Shown here: positions 1-5,572 of the stretch, one piece after another | How positions within the stretch are numbered: position 1 is the first letter of the stretch | Layout of the letters: each line of letters begins with the position of its first letter | NCBI GenBank assembly: GCA_023391015.1 | Contig: JAEWBT010000054.1 | Span: 1 to 9,468 of the forward strand | DNA: 9,468 nt | Direction of reading: 5' to 3' | Source: Bacteroidota bacterium | Lineage (GTDB): Bacteria > Bacteroidota > Bacteroidia > Chitinophagales > Chitinophagaceae | Notes under the pieces: model-generated | Seen by the model: only the letters and a program-made list of their open reading frames with translations | Database searches by the model: none | Told to the model about the DNA's origin: nothing | Program-made: the position numbers and the translations under genes

Positions 1-47
1 GTGAAGATAACCACGAGCTCATAGCTCATCGGGTTGGATGTTGCCAT
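1..47 (-). CDS. rpsF: Ribosomal protein S6, N-terminal fragment (5' end of gene only)
   Basis: Reading the minus strand from the ATG at 47-45 gives 15 residues, MATSNPMSYELVVIF, before the window ends. The stretch MSYELVVIF matches the usual start of bacterial S6 proteins, which begin with a short lead, then YE and a hydrophobic first beta strand. S6 binds 16S rRNA in the platform of the 30S subunit together with S18. The second ATG (29-27) is an alternative start that would also fit S6. Support comes from upstream: a TTTG-N20-TACTTTTG promoter at 150-181 and a folded leader at 86-137 with a CACCG internal loop, as in S6:S18 leader RNAs. With only 15 residues visible the family call is an inference; the existence of a gene start here is better supported than its name. 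Confidence 0.6.
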   Translation of the reverse strand, partial: MATSNPMSYELVVIF

Positions 48-85
48 TTACTTAAAAAGGTTTGGGTGATAAAATAAAGCCCGCA

Positions 86-137
86 CGTCCGGCTGCAACG
101 GTGGTCATTTCCGGAAATTTCCGGAAAGGGCCGGTCG
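86..137 (-). ncRNA. Putative S6:S18-type leader RNA of rpsF
   Basis: Read on the minus strand, CGACCGGC (137-130) pairs with GCCGGACG (93-86), giving an 8-bp lower stem with one A-A mismatch. Inside it, the two tandem TTTCCGGAAA palindromes (127-108) fold into an 8-bp upper stem with an AATT loop. Two bases lie on the 5' side between the stems; about 14 lie on the 3' side and include CACCG (103-99). An asymmetric internal loop with CACCG between two stems is the known style of the S6:S18 leader, where the S6-S18 complex represses its own mRNA. The predicted transcription start from the promoter at 150-181 lies only a few bases upstream. The pairing is seen in the sequence; the family assignment is inferred and not covariance-tested. 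Confidence 0.5.
108..127. repeat. Two tandem TTTCCGGAAA palindromes
   Basis: Two exact copies of the iterated decamer abut (108-117 and 118-127), so the whole 20 bp is also a perfect palindrome. Centre spacing is 10 bp, about one helical turn. In RNA from the minus strand they form the upper stem of the putative rpsF leader. Confidence 0.95.
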
Positions 138-149
138 GTTTTGGGTGCG

Positions 150-181
150 CAAAAGTAAGGAAAATTTATTTTTAAGACAAA
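150..181 (-). promoter_or_regulatory. Bacteroidota promoter of rpsF
   Basis: On the minus strand TTTG (181-178) is followed by 20 bases and then TACTTTTG (157-150). This matches both parts of the Bacteroidota housekeeping consensus, TTTG and TAnnTTTG, at normal spacing. Transcription would begin near 143-145 and run through the leader structure into rpsF, giving a 5' UTR of about 95 bases. It is the best-formed promoter in the window. Confidence 0.6.
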
Positions 182-252
182 GGGCAAAAGACAAAAGAGA
201 AGTTGTAAAGAAATAGGGAGAGCATTTTGCGGCGTGCCCCGATGGCTTTAAA

Positions 253-262
253 TTTCCGGAAA
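253..262. repeat. TTTCCGGAAA palindrome, intergenic
   Basis: Exact copy of the iterated decamer in the gene-free stretch 48-531, about 70 bases upstream of the rpsF promoter. No other structure is apparent around it. Confidence 0.9.
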
Positions 263-371
263 AAAGAAAGACCAGGCGCTTTTGAAAGAAGTTTTCGAGT
301 TTCTTCGGGGCAGTAATTTTGGGTGAAATAAGGGTAATGGAATTCCCGCAGAAACGCGGATTTGGTAGTAT

Positions 372-381
372 TTTCCGGAAA
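372..381. repeat. TTTCCGGAAA palindrome, intergenic
   Basis: Exact copy of the iterated decamer, 17 bases from the first hairpin of the intergenic repeat at 399-457. Confidence 0.9.
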
Positions 382-398
382 TAACAGAGCGCATACAA

Positions 399-457
399 GT
401 CCCGCCGGGACGCAGCTATGGTTCTAAATGACCCTGATACCTGCGCCCCGACGGGGC
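399..457. repeat. Two-hairpin intergenic repeat element
   Basis: Two compact GC-rich hairpins bracket a 33-base spacer: GTCCC-GCC-GGGAC at 399-411 and GCCCC-GAC-GGGGC at 445-457. Paired hairpins of this kind (GTCCCGxCGGGAC and GCCCCGxCGGGGC) recur between genes in many Bacteroidota genomes, where they often produce spurious ORFs containing NSPVGAQ and SRRDLYAL. The minus-strand reading frame here contains exactly those strings, so I treat the 120-residue ORF across it as an artefact. It lies downstream of the T9SS gene end at 532 and might affect transcript ends, but neither hairpin is followed by a clear T-run. The hairpins are directly visible; the family identity is from memory of similar sequences. 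Confidence 0.6.
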
Positions 458-531
458 TATTCCTCATAACAATAACAACGACTTTTCTATCAACGGACTC
501 CCGGCAGTTTAGGGCTCACTGCTTTGAAAAA

Positions 532-2115
532 TTACGGGTTATACGTCAGCCGGGTTTGAAACACCGCGCCGTCGGCAGCTACAAAGCGCACCACATAGAT
601 GCCCGCTGCCAGGGCAGGGGGCAGGGAGACGGCTGTTTTTCCTGAAATAATGCGCTGCTCCCAGACTTTGTTGCCGGTCAGGTTGTAGAGCGTTGCCTCG
701 CCGCCTTTGTCGCTTTCCACATACAAAGCGCCGGTGGTTGGGTTAGGGTAAATTTTAAAGCCGGTTTCTTTTGCTACGGGCGACCCCTCTTCTACGCTCA
801 GGCTTCCGTTGCAGATGCCCGGCCCTTCGCAGCCATTGCTGTCCACGTTCAGCACCCACAGGTCGTAAGAGGTTTGCGGAGAGGAAGTATCGCTCTTGCC
901 GGAACCGACAGCCGTAATAGAGCCATCGGCGTTCTCTACCGCATCATAAAATCGGTGGTTCCACTGGGTGCTTTTGTGGTAGCGCCTACTCCACTTCAAA
1001 GAGCCATCCGTATTCACCACTGCCAGCCAGCCTGCATCTCCTCTGGTAGTGTCCACAAAGGAACTACCAATAAGCAAGTAGTTACCATTGTGAAGCTGTT
1101 TGACGGTTTGGAAGTAGTAGCCGTGTGAGCTGTCGCCAAAAGAATACACCCATTCGGTGTTCAGGTTGGTATCTAAGTGCATCAAAAACTTGGGAAAGCT
1201 GTAATCGTTGGTAGGTTGACCGTAACGGTCCACCACGCTGTCTATACCACCGCCCATATAGTAGCCGCCGTTTCGGTCAATACCGGCGAAGGGACTTCTG
1301 CCACCGCCCTGATAGCGCTGCGGCAGGATGCGTTGTTTCTGAATAACACCCTGGGTATCACAGATAAAAAGCCACGGATGGAATTTAGAGTAGAAGCCAC
1401 CGACAGCGGAATAGTCGGTACGGGCGGCGCAGGTAGCCAGCACCCGTTTGCCGTCCGGCAGAAAAGCTGCCCGTTGGATAAAATTTAAAGCCGGATTACT
1501 AACCGCCGGGTTATAAAAAACCATTTGGCGCTTTATGTTAGCAGCGCTGTCCAGAAACATCAAAAACCCAACCGAACTTAAACTGGCGGCGGGGTATTGT
1601 AAACCGCTCACCACAAAGCTACCGTCCAGGCTGCTTTGAGAAAGACCTGCCGGTGCCTGCCAGAGCACATTGGTATCGGTGTAGGTCTTTACCCAAGCCG
1701 TGTCCCCATTGGGCTTAAATCGCACCACCGACGCATTGGTAGTTTTGTAATTTTTGGCTGGCGTAGAAGGCGAACTGAAGTTTTGATGAGTGATGATGTC
1801 TCCGTTTGCCTGTGGTAGCAAAGTGCCATAATCGCTGTAAATATTGGCAGGTGGGCGATTCTGTAGGTGGTACTCCAACAACGAATCGCCATTAGGCGAC
1901 AGTATAATTCCTCCTATACGGACGTAGCTGCTGATGGAATATGTACTCCCACCTAAAAGAAATAATTTTCCATCCAGCAACCTGCTCACGGCGAGTCCAC
2001 TGTTGCCTACACTATCTATGTCATGATAGTAATTACCATACGCGCTTTGAGCATAGCAATTGCTGGTGCTGCTCACTATGAGCAGCACCAGCACAGTCAA
2101 AAACTTGTTTTTCAT
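532..2115 (-). CDS. Secreted protein with T9SS type A sorting domain
   Basis: The 527-residue product is predicted to be exported by Sec and then moved across the outer membrane by the type IX system. A signal peptide is clear: basic MKNK, a hydrophobic core, and likely cleavage after Ala22 in CYA-Q. Residues 455-527 form the type A C-terminal sorting domain: it opens IYPNPTTGALYVES, has the beta motif LYNLTGNKVWEQ, then LAAGIYVVRF. In this family the domain is cut off after export and the cargo is released or joined to the surface. The middle (about 24-440) is rich in repeated short beta motifs (DGSFVVSG, NGNYLLIGS, DGSITAVGSG), suggesting a beta-propeller-like body. A Cys pair sits at NGCEGPGIC just before the sorting domain. 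No catalytic motif is recognisable, so substrate and role are unknown. It contains no copy of TTCCGGAA. A -7-like element lies at 2262-2255. Confidence 0.85.
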   Translation of the reverse strand: MKNKFLTVLVLLIVSSTSNCYAQSAYGNYYHDIDSVGNSGLAVSRLLDGKLFLLGGSTYSISSYVRIGGIILSPNGDSLLEYHLQNRPPANIYSDYGTLLPQANGDIITHQNFSSPSTPAKNYKTTNASVVRFKPNGDTAWVKTYTDTNVLWQAPAGLSQSSLDGSFVVSGLQYPAASLSSVGFLMFLDSAANIKRQMVFYNPAVSNPALNFIQRAAFLPDGKRVLATCAARTDYSAVGGFYSKFHPWLFICDTQGVIQKQRILPQRYQGGGRSPFAGIDRNGGYYMGGGIDSVVDRYGQPTNDYSFPKFLMHLDTNLNTEWVYSFGDSSHGYYFQTVKQLHNGNYLLIGSSFVDTTRGDAGWLAVVNTDGSLKWSRRYHKSTQWNHRFYDAVENADGSITAVGSGKSDTSSPQTSYDLWVLNVDSNGCEGPGICNGSLSVEEGSPVAKETGFKIYPNPTTGALYVESDKGGEATLYNLTGNKVWEQRIISGKTAVSLPPALAAGIYVVRFVAADGAVFQTRLTYNP

Positions 2116-2126
2116 CTTTATTGGTG

Positions 2127-2240
2127 TTACGGGTTATAGGTCAGCCGGGTTTGAGAAACCGCGCCGTCAGCGGCCACAAAACGCACCAGATACACCCCTG
2201 CTGCCAGCGAGTCAAGTGAGATAACGGCTGTCTTTCCGGA
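2127..2240 (-). pseudogene. Relic of a second T9SS C-terminal sorting domain
   Basis: The minus strand encodes 37 residues ending in a TAA stop at 2129-2127, beginning SGKTAVISLDSLAAG and ending GAVSQTRLTYNP. It aligns without gaps to the last 37 residues of the T9SS protein at 532-2115; by hand I count about 76% nucleotide identity over 108 bases. Upstream of SGK the similarity stops and no start codon or IYPNP motif precedes it. It is therefore the 3' tail of a lost paralogous gene, or a partial duplication. The homology ends inside an exact TTTCCGGAAA (2233-2242). The intact gene has the degenerate TTTCCTGAAA at the same place (637-646). It lies in the leader of the intact gene and forms a direct repeat with that gene's 3' end. 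Confidence 0.75.
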
Positions 2241-2242
2241 AA
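2233..2242. repeat. TTTCCGGAAA palindrome at edge of the T9SS relic
   Basis: Exact copy of the iterated decamer. It coincides with the upstream limit of similarity between the relic and the intact T9SS gene, which raises the possibility that it marks a recombination junction. Confidence 0.9.
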
Positions 2243-2254
2243 ATTGTAGTTTGA

Positions 2255-2262
2255 CAAATGTA
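2255..2262 (-). promoter_or_regulatory. Candidate -7 element for the T9SS gene
   Basis: On the minus strand 2262-2255 reads TACATTTG, an exact fit to TAnnTTTG. No TTTG is present at the expected -33 distance, so only half of the promoter is supported. It would give a leader of about 130 bases that runs through the sorting-domain relic. Confidence 0.4.
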
Positions 2263-2281
2263 TCGGTTAAAATCCTACATG

Positions 2282-2926
2282 CTACATACCAATCAAATCC
2301 AAAAACAGCTCCCGGTCTATCAACTCTGCTCCCAGGCTCATCAGGTGCTCCGTCGGAACCTGGCAGTCAATCAGCGTTACGCCCTGCGCCTGCAAGGCCT
2401 GCACCCAGTGGATAAAGGCATATTTGCTGCTGTTGGACACGGTGCTAAACATGCTTTCTCCGAAAAAAGTGCGCCCCAGCCAGACGCCATAAAGGCCACC
2501 CACCAACTGCCCGTCCTGCCACGCCTCGGCGCTGTGGGCGTAGCCTTGTCGGTGCAGCGACGTGTAACCGGCCACAACCTCGTCGGTAATCCAGGTGCCG
2601 TCCTGCCCGGCCCGTGGCGCAGACCGGCACGCGCGAATCACTTCCTCAAAAGCCGTATTCACCCGGAACTCAAAGGCCTCTTTCCGCAGGAGCGACTTCA
2701 TGGAATGGCTCACCCGCAAATTTTCCGGAAATAAAACACAGCGCGGGTCGGGACACCACCACAACGGCGGCTCCCCGGCATTATACCACGGAAAAATACC
2801 GTTCCGATACGCTTCCAGAAGGCGCTCCGGACGCAGGTCGCCGCCAATGGCCAGTAACCCATCCGGCAGCGCGCCGGCTGGGTTTGGAAAACTGAAATCG
2901 GTGTTGGAAAGCAGGTGCAGCTTCAT
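2282..2926 (-). CDS. aat: Leucyl/phenylalanyl-tRNA--protein transferase
   Basis: The enzyme moves Leu or Phe from charged tRNA onto proteins with N-terminal Lys or Arg, marking them for ClpS/ClpAP degradation by the N-end rule; it acts in the cytoplasm. The 214-residue product carries the family signatures in order: FPNPAGALPDGLLAIGGDL (13-31), GIFPWY (43-48), WWCPDPR (56-62), TWITDEV (111-117), GGLYGVWLGRTFFGESMFS (143-161) and IDCQ (186-189). Glu157 and Asp187 correspond to the catalytic-site residues of E. coli Aat. I chose the ATG at 2926 (MKLHLLSN) because the domain starts at once. The longer frame from 3022 would add 32 residues encoded inside the upstream nuclease gene. It is the last gene of the minus-strand cluster, 26 bases after the nuclease gene. 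An exact TTTCCGGAAA at 2722-2731 encodes its FPE (66-68). Confidence 0.95.
   Translation of the reverse strand: MKLHLLSNTDFSFPNPAGALPDGLLAIGGDLRPERLLEAYRNGIFPWYNAGEPPLWWCPDPRCVLFPENLRVSHSMKSLLRKEAFEFRVNTAFEEVIRACRSAPRAGQDGTWITDEVVAGYTSLHRQGYAHSAEAWQDGQLVGGLYGVWLGRTFFGESMFSTVSNSSKYAFIHWVQALQAQGVTLIDCQVPTEHLMSLGAELIDRELFLDLIGM
2722..2731. repeat. TTTCCGGAAA palindrome inside aat
   Basis: Exact copy of the iterated decamer, read as Phe-Pro-Glu in the aat frame, between the WWCPDPR motif and the RVSHS motif. Confidence 0.9.
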
Positions 2927-2933
2927 AGAAAAA

Positions 2934-2943
2934 TTTCCGGAAA
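2934..2943. repeat. TTTCCGGAAA palindrome between nuclease gene and aat
   Basis: Exact copy of the iterated decamer filling much of the 26-base gap, 7 bases upstream of the aat start codon, where a ribosome binding site would otherwise lie. Just upstream on the minus strand is TACATTTT (2949-2942), one base off the -7 consensus, but no -33 partner is present. Confidence 0.9.
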
Positions 2944-2952
2944 AATGTACTT

Positions 2953-3606
2953 TTAAAAGCCGCTCTTGGGGCGTTTGGAAGCCCGGAATTCCCAGGGTGG
3001 CGTTGGAGCGGGCTGGATCCACAATCCTTTTTTCTCTGCCCGGGCCGTTTGCTCGGCGGCCGCCAGTTGTGGGTCTTTAGAGTATTGTTTATAATGCCAC
3101 GCCCAACCGTTTTGCACCATTTGCAGGTTCACCCAATCCTCACCCGAAGCCTTCAGCGTGTAAACATCACACACCGATCGGCCATAGCGGTCCACATCCC
3201 GCACCACAACTTTCAGGCGGCTGCCTTCCAGCAAACTGCCCAAGCCTTCTTTGGAAACCTGCCCGTAATCCTGCGCTTTTTCCGGCGCGTCAATGCCCGA
3301 CATCCGCACCCGGAATTTCTTTTTTTCGTCGGTAAGCAGGTCAAATGTATCGCCGTCGGGAATGTGAACCGCTTTGCCTTCCAGTACATCCCCTTTCACG
3401 GGCCGGATGGCATCGCCTTTGGGGCCGGAATTTCCGGAAATAGTGCTGCTTTTCTGAGTGGTTTTGTCGCTGCGGGTTGGGGAAGGGAAGGCTCCTGTTC
3501 CACCTTGTTCTTTATACCAGAAAGCCCCTGCCAGAATCACTATTACTAACAGGATCCGCGGCAGGCTGCGGCTCTTTTTACGCACACTTTTTCGTTTCCG
3601 CTTCAT
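2953..3606 (-). CDS. Membrane-anchored thermonuclease (SNase-like) family protein
   Basis: A calcium-dependent phosphodiesterase of the staphylococcal nuclease family, expected to cut DNA and RNA outside the cytoplasm. The 217-residue product begins with a very basic stretch (1-17) and one hydrophobic segment, ILLVIVILAGAFW (18-30), which could be a membrane anchor or an uncleaved signal. A low-complexity linker (about 33-75) leads to the SNase domain (about 77-195). Key residues match S. aureus nuclease: the DGDT metal site (Asp86), RVRMSGIDAPE with Arg101, Asp106 and Glu109, and DRYGR with Arg143. All catalytic positions are present, so activity is likely. It lies 24 bases after the TPR gene and 26 before aat, probably co-transcribed. 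A TTTCCGGAAA at 3431-3440 encodes part of ISGNSG in the linker, where extra residues would be tolerated. Confidence 0.9.
   Translation of the reverse strand: MKRKRKSVRKKSRSLPRILLVIVILAGAFWYKEQGGTGAFPSPTRSDKTTQKSSTISGNSGPKGDAIRPVKGDVLEGKAVHIPDGDTFDLLTDEKKKFRVRMSGIDAPEKAQDYGQVSKEGLGSLLEGSRLKVVVRDVDRYGRSVCDVYTLKASGEDWVNLQMVQNGWAWHYKQYSKDPQLAAAEQTARAEKKGLWIQPAPTPPWEFRASKRPKSGF
3431..3440. repeat. TTTCCGGAAA palindrome inside the nuclease gene
   Basis: Exact copy of the iterated decamer, read as Ser-Gly-Asn in the linker of the nuclease, a different codon phase from the copy in aat. A further GGAATTTCC partial match overlaps its left side. Confidence 0.9.
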
Positions 3607-3630
3607 GGGCTACTCTATCTAAAAAATCAT

Positions 3631-5139
3631 TTAAGACCCGCCCAGCCGGCTGAGCCCGGCCTTTGCCTGTTGATCGATAGACGCCTGAAAGTCGTGGTTG
3701 CGCAGCGCCAGGGCCTTGCCGAACCACTGCCGTGCTTTGCTGGAATTGCCGGTTTTTTCGTAGAGCAATGCCATTTGCAGTGCCGCCCGCGCGCCAAATT
3801 GCTCGCGGCTTTCCTGCCCTTCGTCGTAAGCAACGGCGTAGTGGGCAAAGGCTTTGGGATATTGGCCCAGCCCTTCGTAGGTACGTCCGGCGCGGAAGTG
3901 ATACTCCAGTTTGCGGGCGGGTGCTTGCAGGGCCGCTGGCGGCATCGAGGCCAGTTTCTGAAGCGCCTGATTGTAATAGCCGCCGTCGCACAGCAGCCGC
4001 GCTGCCAGGAGCGTTGGTTCGGGTAGGGTGCCGGCTTCGGCGGCGCGTTGCGCACCTTTGTCGGCGTCCACAAAGCTGTTGCCGGTGCGCAAAACGGTTT
4101 TGAGTTTTTCGGTTGCAACCGCCGGCCTGCCCTGCAAAAGATACGACCAGGCTATTTTCTGCGCGGCATCTTTCCGGTACCACGCACCGGGCGATGTCGT
4201 CAGGTATTTTTCAAAAGAACTGACCGCCGCACCGTCGAGCCGGTGGAGCAGGGCGTAGCCCATCTCGTAATCCACCACCGGAAAACGGCGACTTTCCCCA
4301 AACGATTGAGCGGTTCGCAGGTATTGCAGCGCCACATCGGCGTGACGGTAGTTGAGGGCGATGTTGGCGGCCACCAGGGCGTTGAGCAGGTTGTCGGTGG
4401 GGCCAAAAGATTCGCTGGAAATGTATTTCCACGCCGCTTCCTGCTGCTGCAACAGGTAAAAACGCAGATAGGTATAAAACAAAGCCGCCTCGCGCCGGAA
4501 TGCGGTTTGGGGGGCCTGGGCATCTTCCAGATAAGCCCCAATAGCCCCCACTCCTTTCACCACATTTCCTTTCACCCCAAAAATAGAAGCAATCCAGCGG
4601 TAATCTTCCGGAATGGTTCCAACAATGGATTCCTCAAAACCCAGAAAAACGTTGTTGGGCGTAAATGCCGGAAACAGCTTGGCATTTTCTTTCAGGTTCA
4701 GGTAGGATTTCCGGAAAGCCAGCGCCGCCTTGAGGCGTTCGCCAAAGCGCACGTGCACCAGGGCCCAGTGCAGGTGCAGGACGCCTTTGGTCAGCCGCTG
4801 CCAGGGCGAAGCCTCCGGACCTTTTTCCATCCACTCCAGGCGCTCTTCATAATGGATGCGCCGCTGGGCATATTCCCGTGGGTCACCATTCAGCATGAGA
4901 AGCAGGCAGTCTTCGTAATCGGCCAGGAAGACGGGCAGCAGGTTGCCGGGATCGGCAGCGATGGCGCGGCGCAGGTGAGCGGTTCCCTCCGGCAGTTGAA
5001 GCGAAAAATAAGCTTCATAGGCTGCAGCGCAATCGGCGGTGTAATTAAAAAAATAGCGGTCAACAGGCCGGGCCGAAAGACTTTCCGGAACCAGCCAGCA
5101 GCATAAAATAAAAAGCCTCAAAAAACGCACAGGGCGCAA
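3631..5139 (-). CDS. Tetratricopeptide-repeat (TPR) protein, exported
   Basis: The 502-residue product starts with a signal-peptide-like segment (FLRLFILCCWLVPESLSA, cleavage probably after Ala23), so it should act in the periplasm or at the outer membrane. The rest is helical, with TPR-type repeats clearest at the C-terminus: about 410-445 (RAGRTYEGLGQYPKAFAHY) and 446-480 (MALLYEKTGNSSKARQWFGK). Weaker repeat-like helices occur earlier, including one near the N-terminus (GTAHLRRAIAADPGNLLPVF). TPR proteins serve as protein-binding scaffolds; no enzyme domain is visible and the partner is unknown. The gene follows the small lipoprotein gene by only 2 bases, so the two are probably translationally coupled and may work together in the envelope. 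It holds one exact TTTCCGGAAA (4708-4717, encoding FRK) and two TTCCGGAA cores (4606-4613, 5083-5090). Confidence 0.85.
   Translation of the reverse strand: MRPVRFLRLFILCCWLVPESLSARPVDRYFFNYTADCAAAYEAYFSLQLPEGTAHLRRAIAADPGNLLPVFLADYEDCLLLMLNGDPREYAQRRIHYEERLEWMEKGPEASPWQRLTKGVLHLHWALVHVRFGERLKAALAFRKSYLNLKENAKLFPAFTPNNVFLGFEESIVGTIPEDYRWIASIFGVKGNVVKGVGAIGAYLEDAQAPQTAFRREAALFYTYLRFYLLQQQEAAWKYISSESFGPTDNLLNALVAANIALNYRHADVALQYLRTAQSFGESRRFPVVDYEMGYALLHRLDGAAVSSFEKYLTTSPGAWYRKDAAQKIAWSYLLQGRPAVATEKLKTVLRTGNSFVDADKGAQRAAEAGTLPEPTLLAARLLCDGGYYNQALQKLASMPPAALQAPARKLEYHFRAGRTYEGLGQYPKAFAHYAVAYDEGQESREQFGARAALQMALLYEKTGNSSKARQWFGKALALRNHDFQASIDQQAKAGLSRLGGS
4708..4717. repeat. TTTCCGGAAA palindrome inside the TPR gene
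   Basis: Exact copy of the iterated decamer, read as Phe-Arg-Lys in the gene's frame, the third codon phase seen for this motif in the window. Confidence 0.9.
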
Positions 5140-5141
5140 AG

Positions 5142-5402
5142 CTACGGCTGCGGGGGTGGTGGTGTGTTTGCTGTGGGTAAGCCCGGAGGTGGCACCGCAG
5201 AAATTTTGCGTAAGCTGTCGGCCCGGTGGCGCGCTTGTTCCAGAATAAGGGAATCATTGCGTTTTTGAAGGCTGGCCTGAACCGAGTCCAACCGGGCGTT
5301 TACAGTGGAGTCCACCCGGTATTGAAACGCAGCTTCCTCAAACCGGTCGCCACCAGAGCACGCCGATAGCGTTATTATACAAAACAAAAAATACCGGAAC
5401 AT
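5142..5402 (-). CDS. Small lipoprotein
   Basis: An 86-residue protein with a short hydrophobic start and a lipobox LSAC; Cys15 should be lipidated and the protein anchored in the inner or outer membrane. Residues 19-70 look like a single charged, mostly helical or coiled-coil segment (RVDSTVNARLDSVQASLQKR and on), followed by a Pro-rich tail ending PPPPQP. No known family is recognised. The ATG at 5402 is the only sensible start because it puts the lipobox at a normal distance. Its stop lies 2 bases before the TPR gene start, so the pair is almost certainly one transcription unit, and it is the first gene of the minus-strand cluster. The helix plus proline tail suggests a tether or structural partner rather than an enzyme; that is inference. 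Confidence 0.8.
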   Translation of the reverse strand: MFRYFLFCIITLSACSGGDRFEEAAFQYRVDSTVNARLDSVQASLQKRNDSLILEQARHRADSLRKISAVPPPGLPTANTPPPPQP

Positions 5403-5442
5403 TACAGCCCCAAAGAAAAGGTTTTTTGAAAAAATAAGATCC

Positions 5443-5476
5443 TTTTTCCGGAAATGCAGCAGTGTTTCCGGAAAAA
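5443..5476. repeat. Paired TTTCCGGAAA palindromes forming a hairpin between divergent genes
   Basis: Exact decamers at 5445-5454 and 5465-5474 are 20 bp apart centre to centre, two helical turns. Because each is self-complementary they also pair with each other, and flanking T and A bases extend this to a 12-bp stem around a 10-base loop. It lies in the 170-base gap between the lipoprotein and kinase genes, 41 bases upstream of the lipoprotein start and about 40 upstream of the kinase -7 element. That is where a shared operator would sit. On the minus strand TATTTTTT follows it (one base off the -7 consensus), too weak to call a promoter. Confidence 0.85.
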
Positions 5477-5517
5477 AGAAAGGTTTGGAAAGCGCAGCCG
5501 GGCGCAGTCAAAGCGCC

Positions 5518-5525
5518 TACATTTG
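5518..5525 (+). promoter_or_regulatory. Candidate -7 element for the histidine kinase gene
   Basis: TACATTTG is an exact fit to the Bacteroidota TAnnTTTG element and sits 47 bases before the kinase ATG, giving a leader of about 40 bases. There is no TTTG at -33, so the promoter may be weak or need an activator. Confidence 0.5.
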
Positions 5526-5572
5526 TGAATGGCCCCTTTGCAAGGGCATTGTTTTAGCTGCCCCAAAATTCT

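Larger units (their letters stand above)
48..531. other. Gene-free stretch with repeats and the rpsF control region
   Basis: No convincing gene is present in these 484 bases. The left third holds the rpsF leader and promoter. The rest holds an A-rich segment (about 155-215), single palindromes at 253 and 372, a small CCGC/GCGG hairpin (346-359) and the two-hairpin repeat at 399-457. No strong terminator is seen for the T9SS gene that ends at 532. Confidence 0.7.

Noticed and set aside
69..98. Second promoter-like pair for rpsF, TTG-N19-TATTTTAT on the minus strand
   Set aside because: The -7 part has two mismatches to TAnnTTTG and the pair overlaps the leader structure; the upstream promoter at 150-181 fits both elements.
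105..467. Minus-strand open frame of 120 codons upstream of rpsF
   Set aside because: It crosses the rpsF promoter, three palindrome sites and the two-hairpin repeat, has no recognisable domain, and contains NSPVGAQ/SRRDLYAL strings typical of translated intergenic repeats.
2927..3022. N-terminal extension of aat by 32 residues
   Set aside because: The extension overlaps the 3' end of the nuclease gene by 70 bases and lies outside the conserved domain; the internal ATG at 2926 fits the family start.
4048..5106. Long plus-strand open frame (352 codons) opposite the TPR gene
   Set aside because: It is antisense to a gene with a signal peptide and clear TPR motifs, and its product shows no domain; it is a shadow of high-GC coding sequence.
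5424..5431. TATTTTTT on the minus strand as promoter of the lipoprotein operon
   Set aside because: One mismatch in the -7 element and no TTTG at the right distance; in an A/T-rich stretch such a match is weak evidence.
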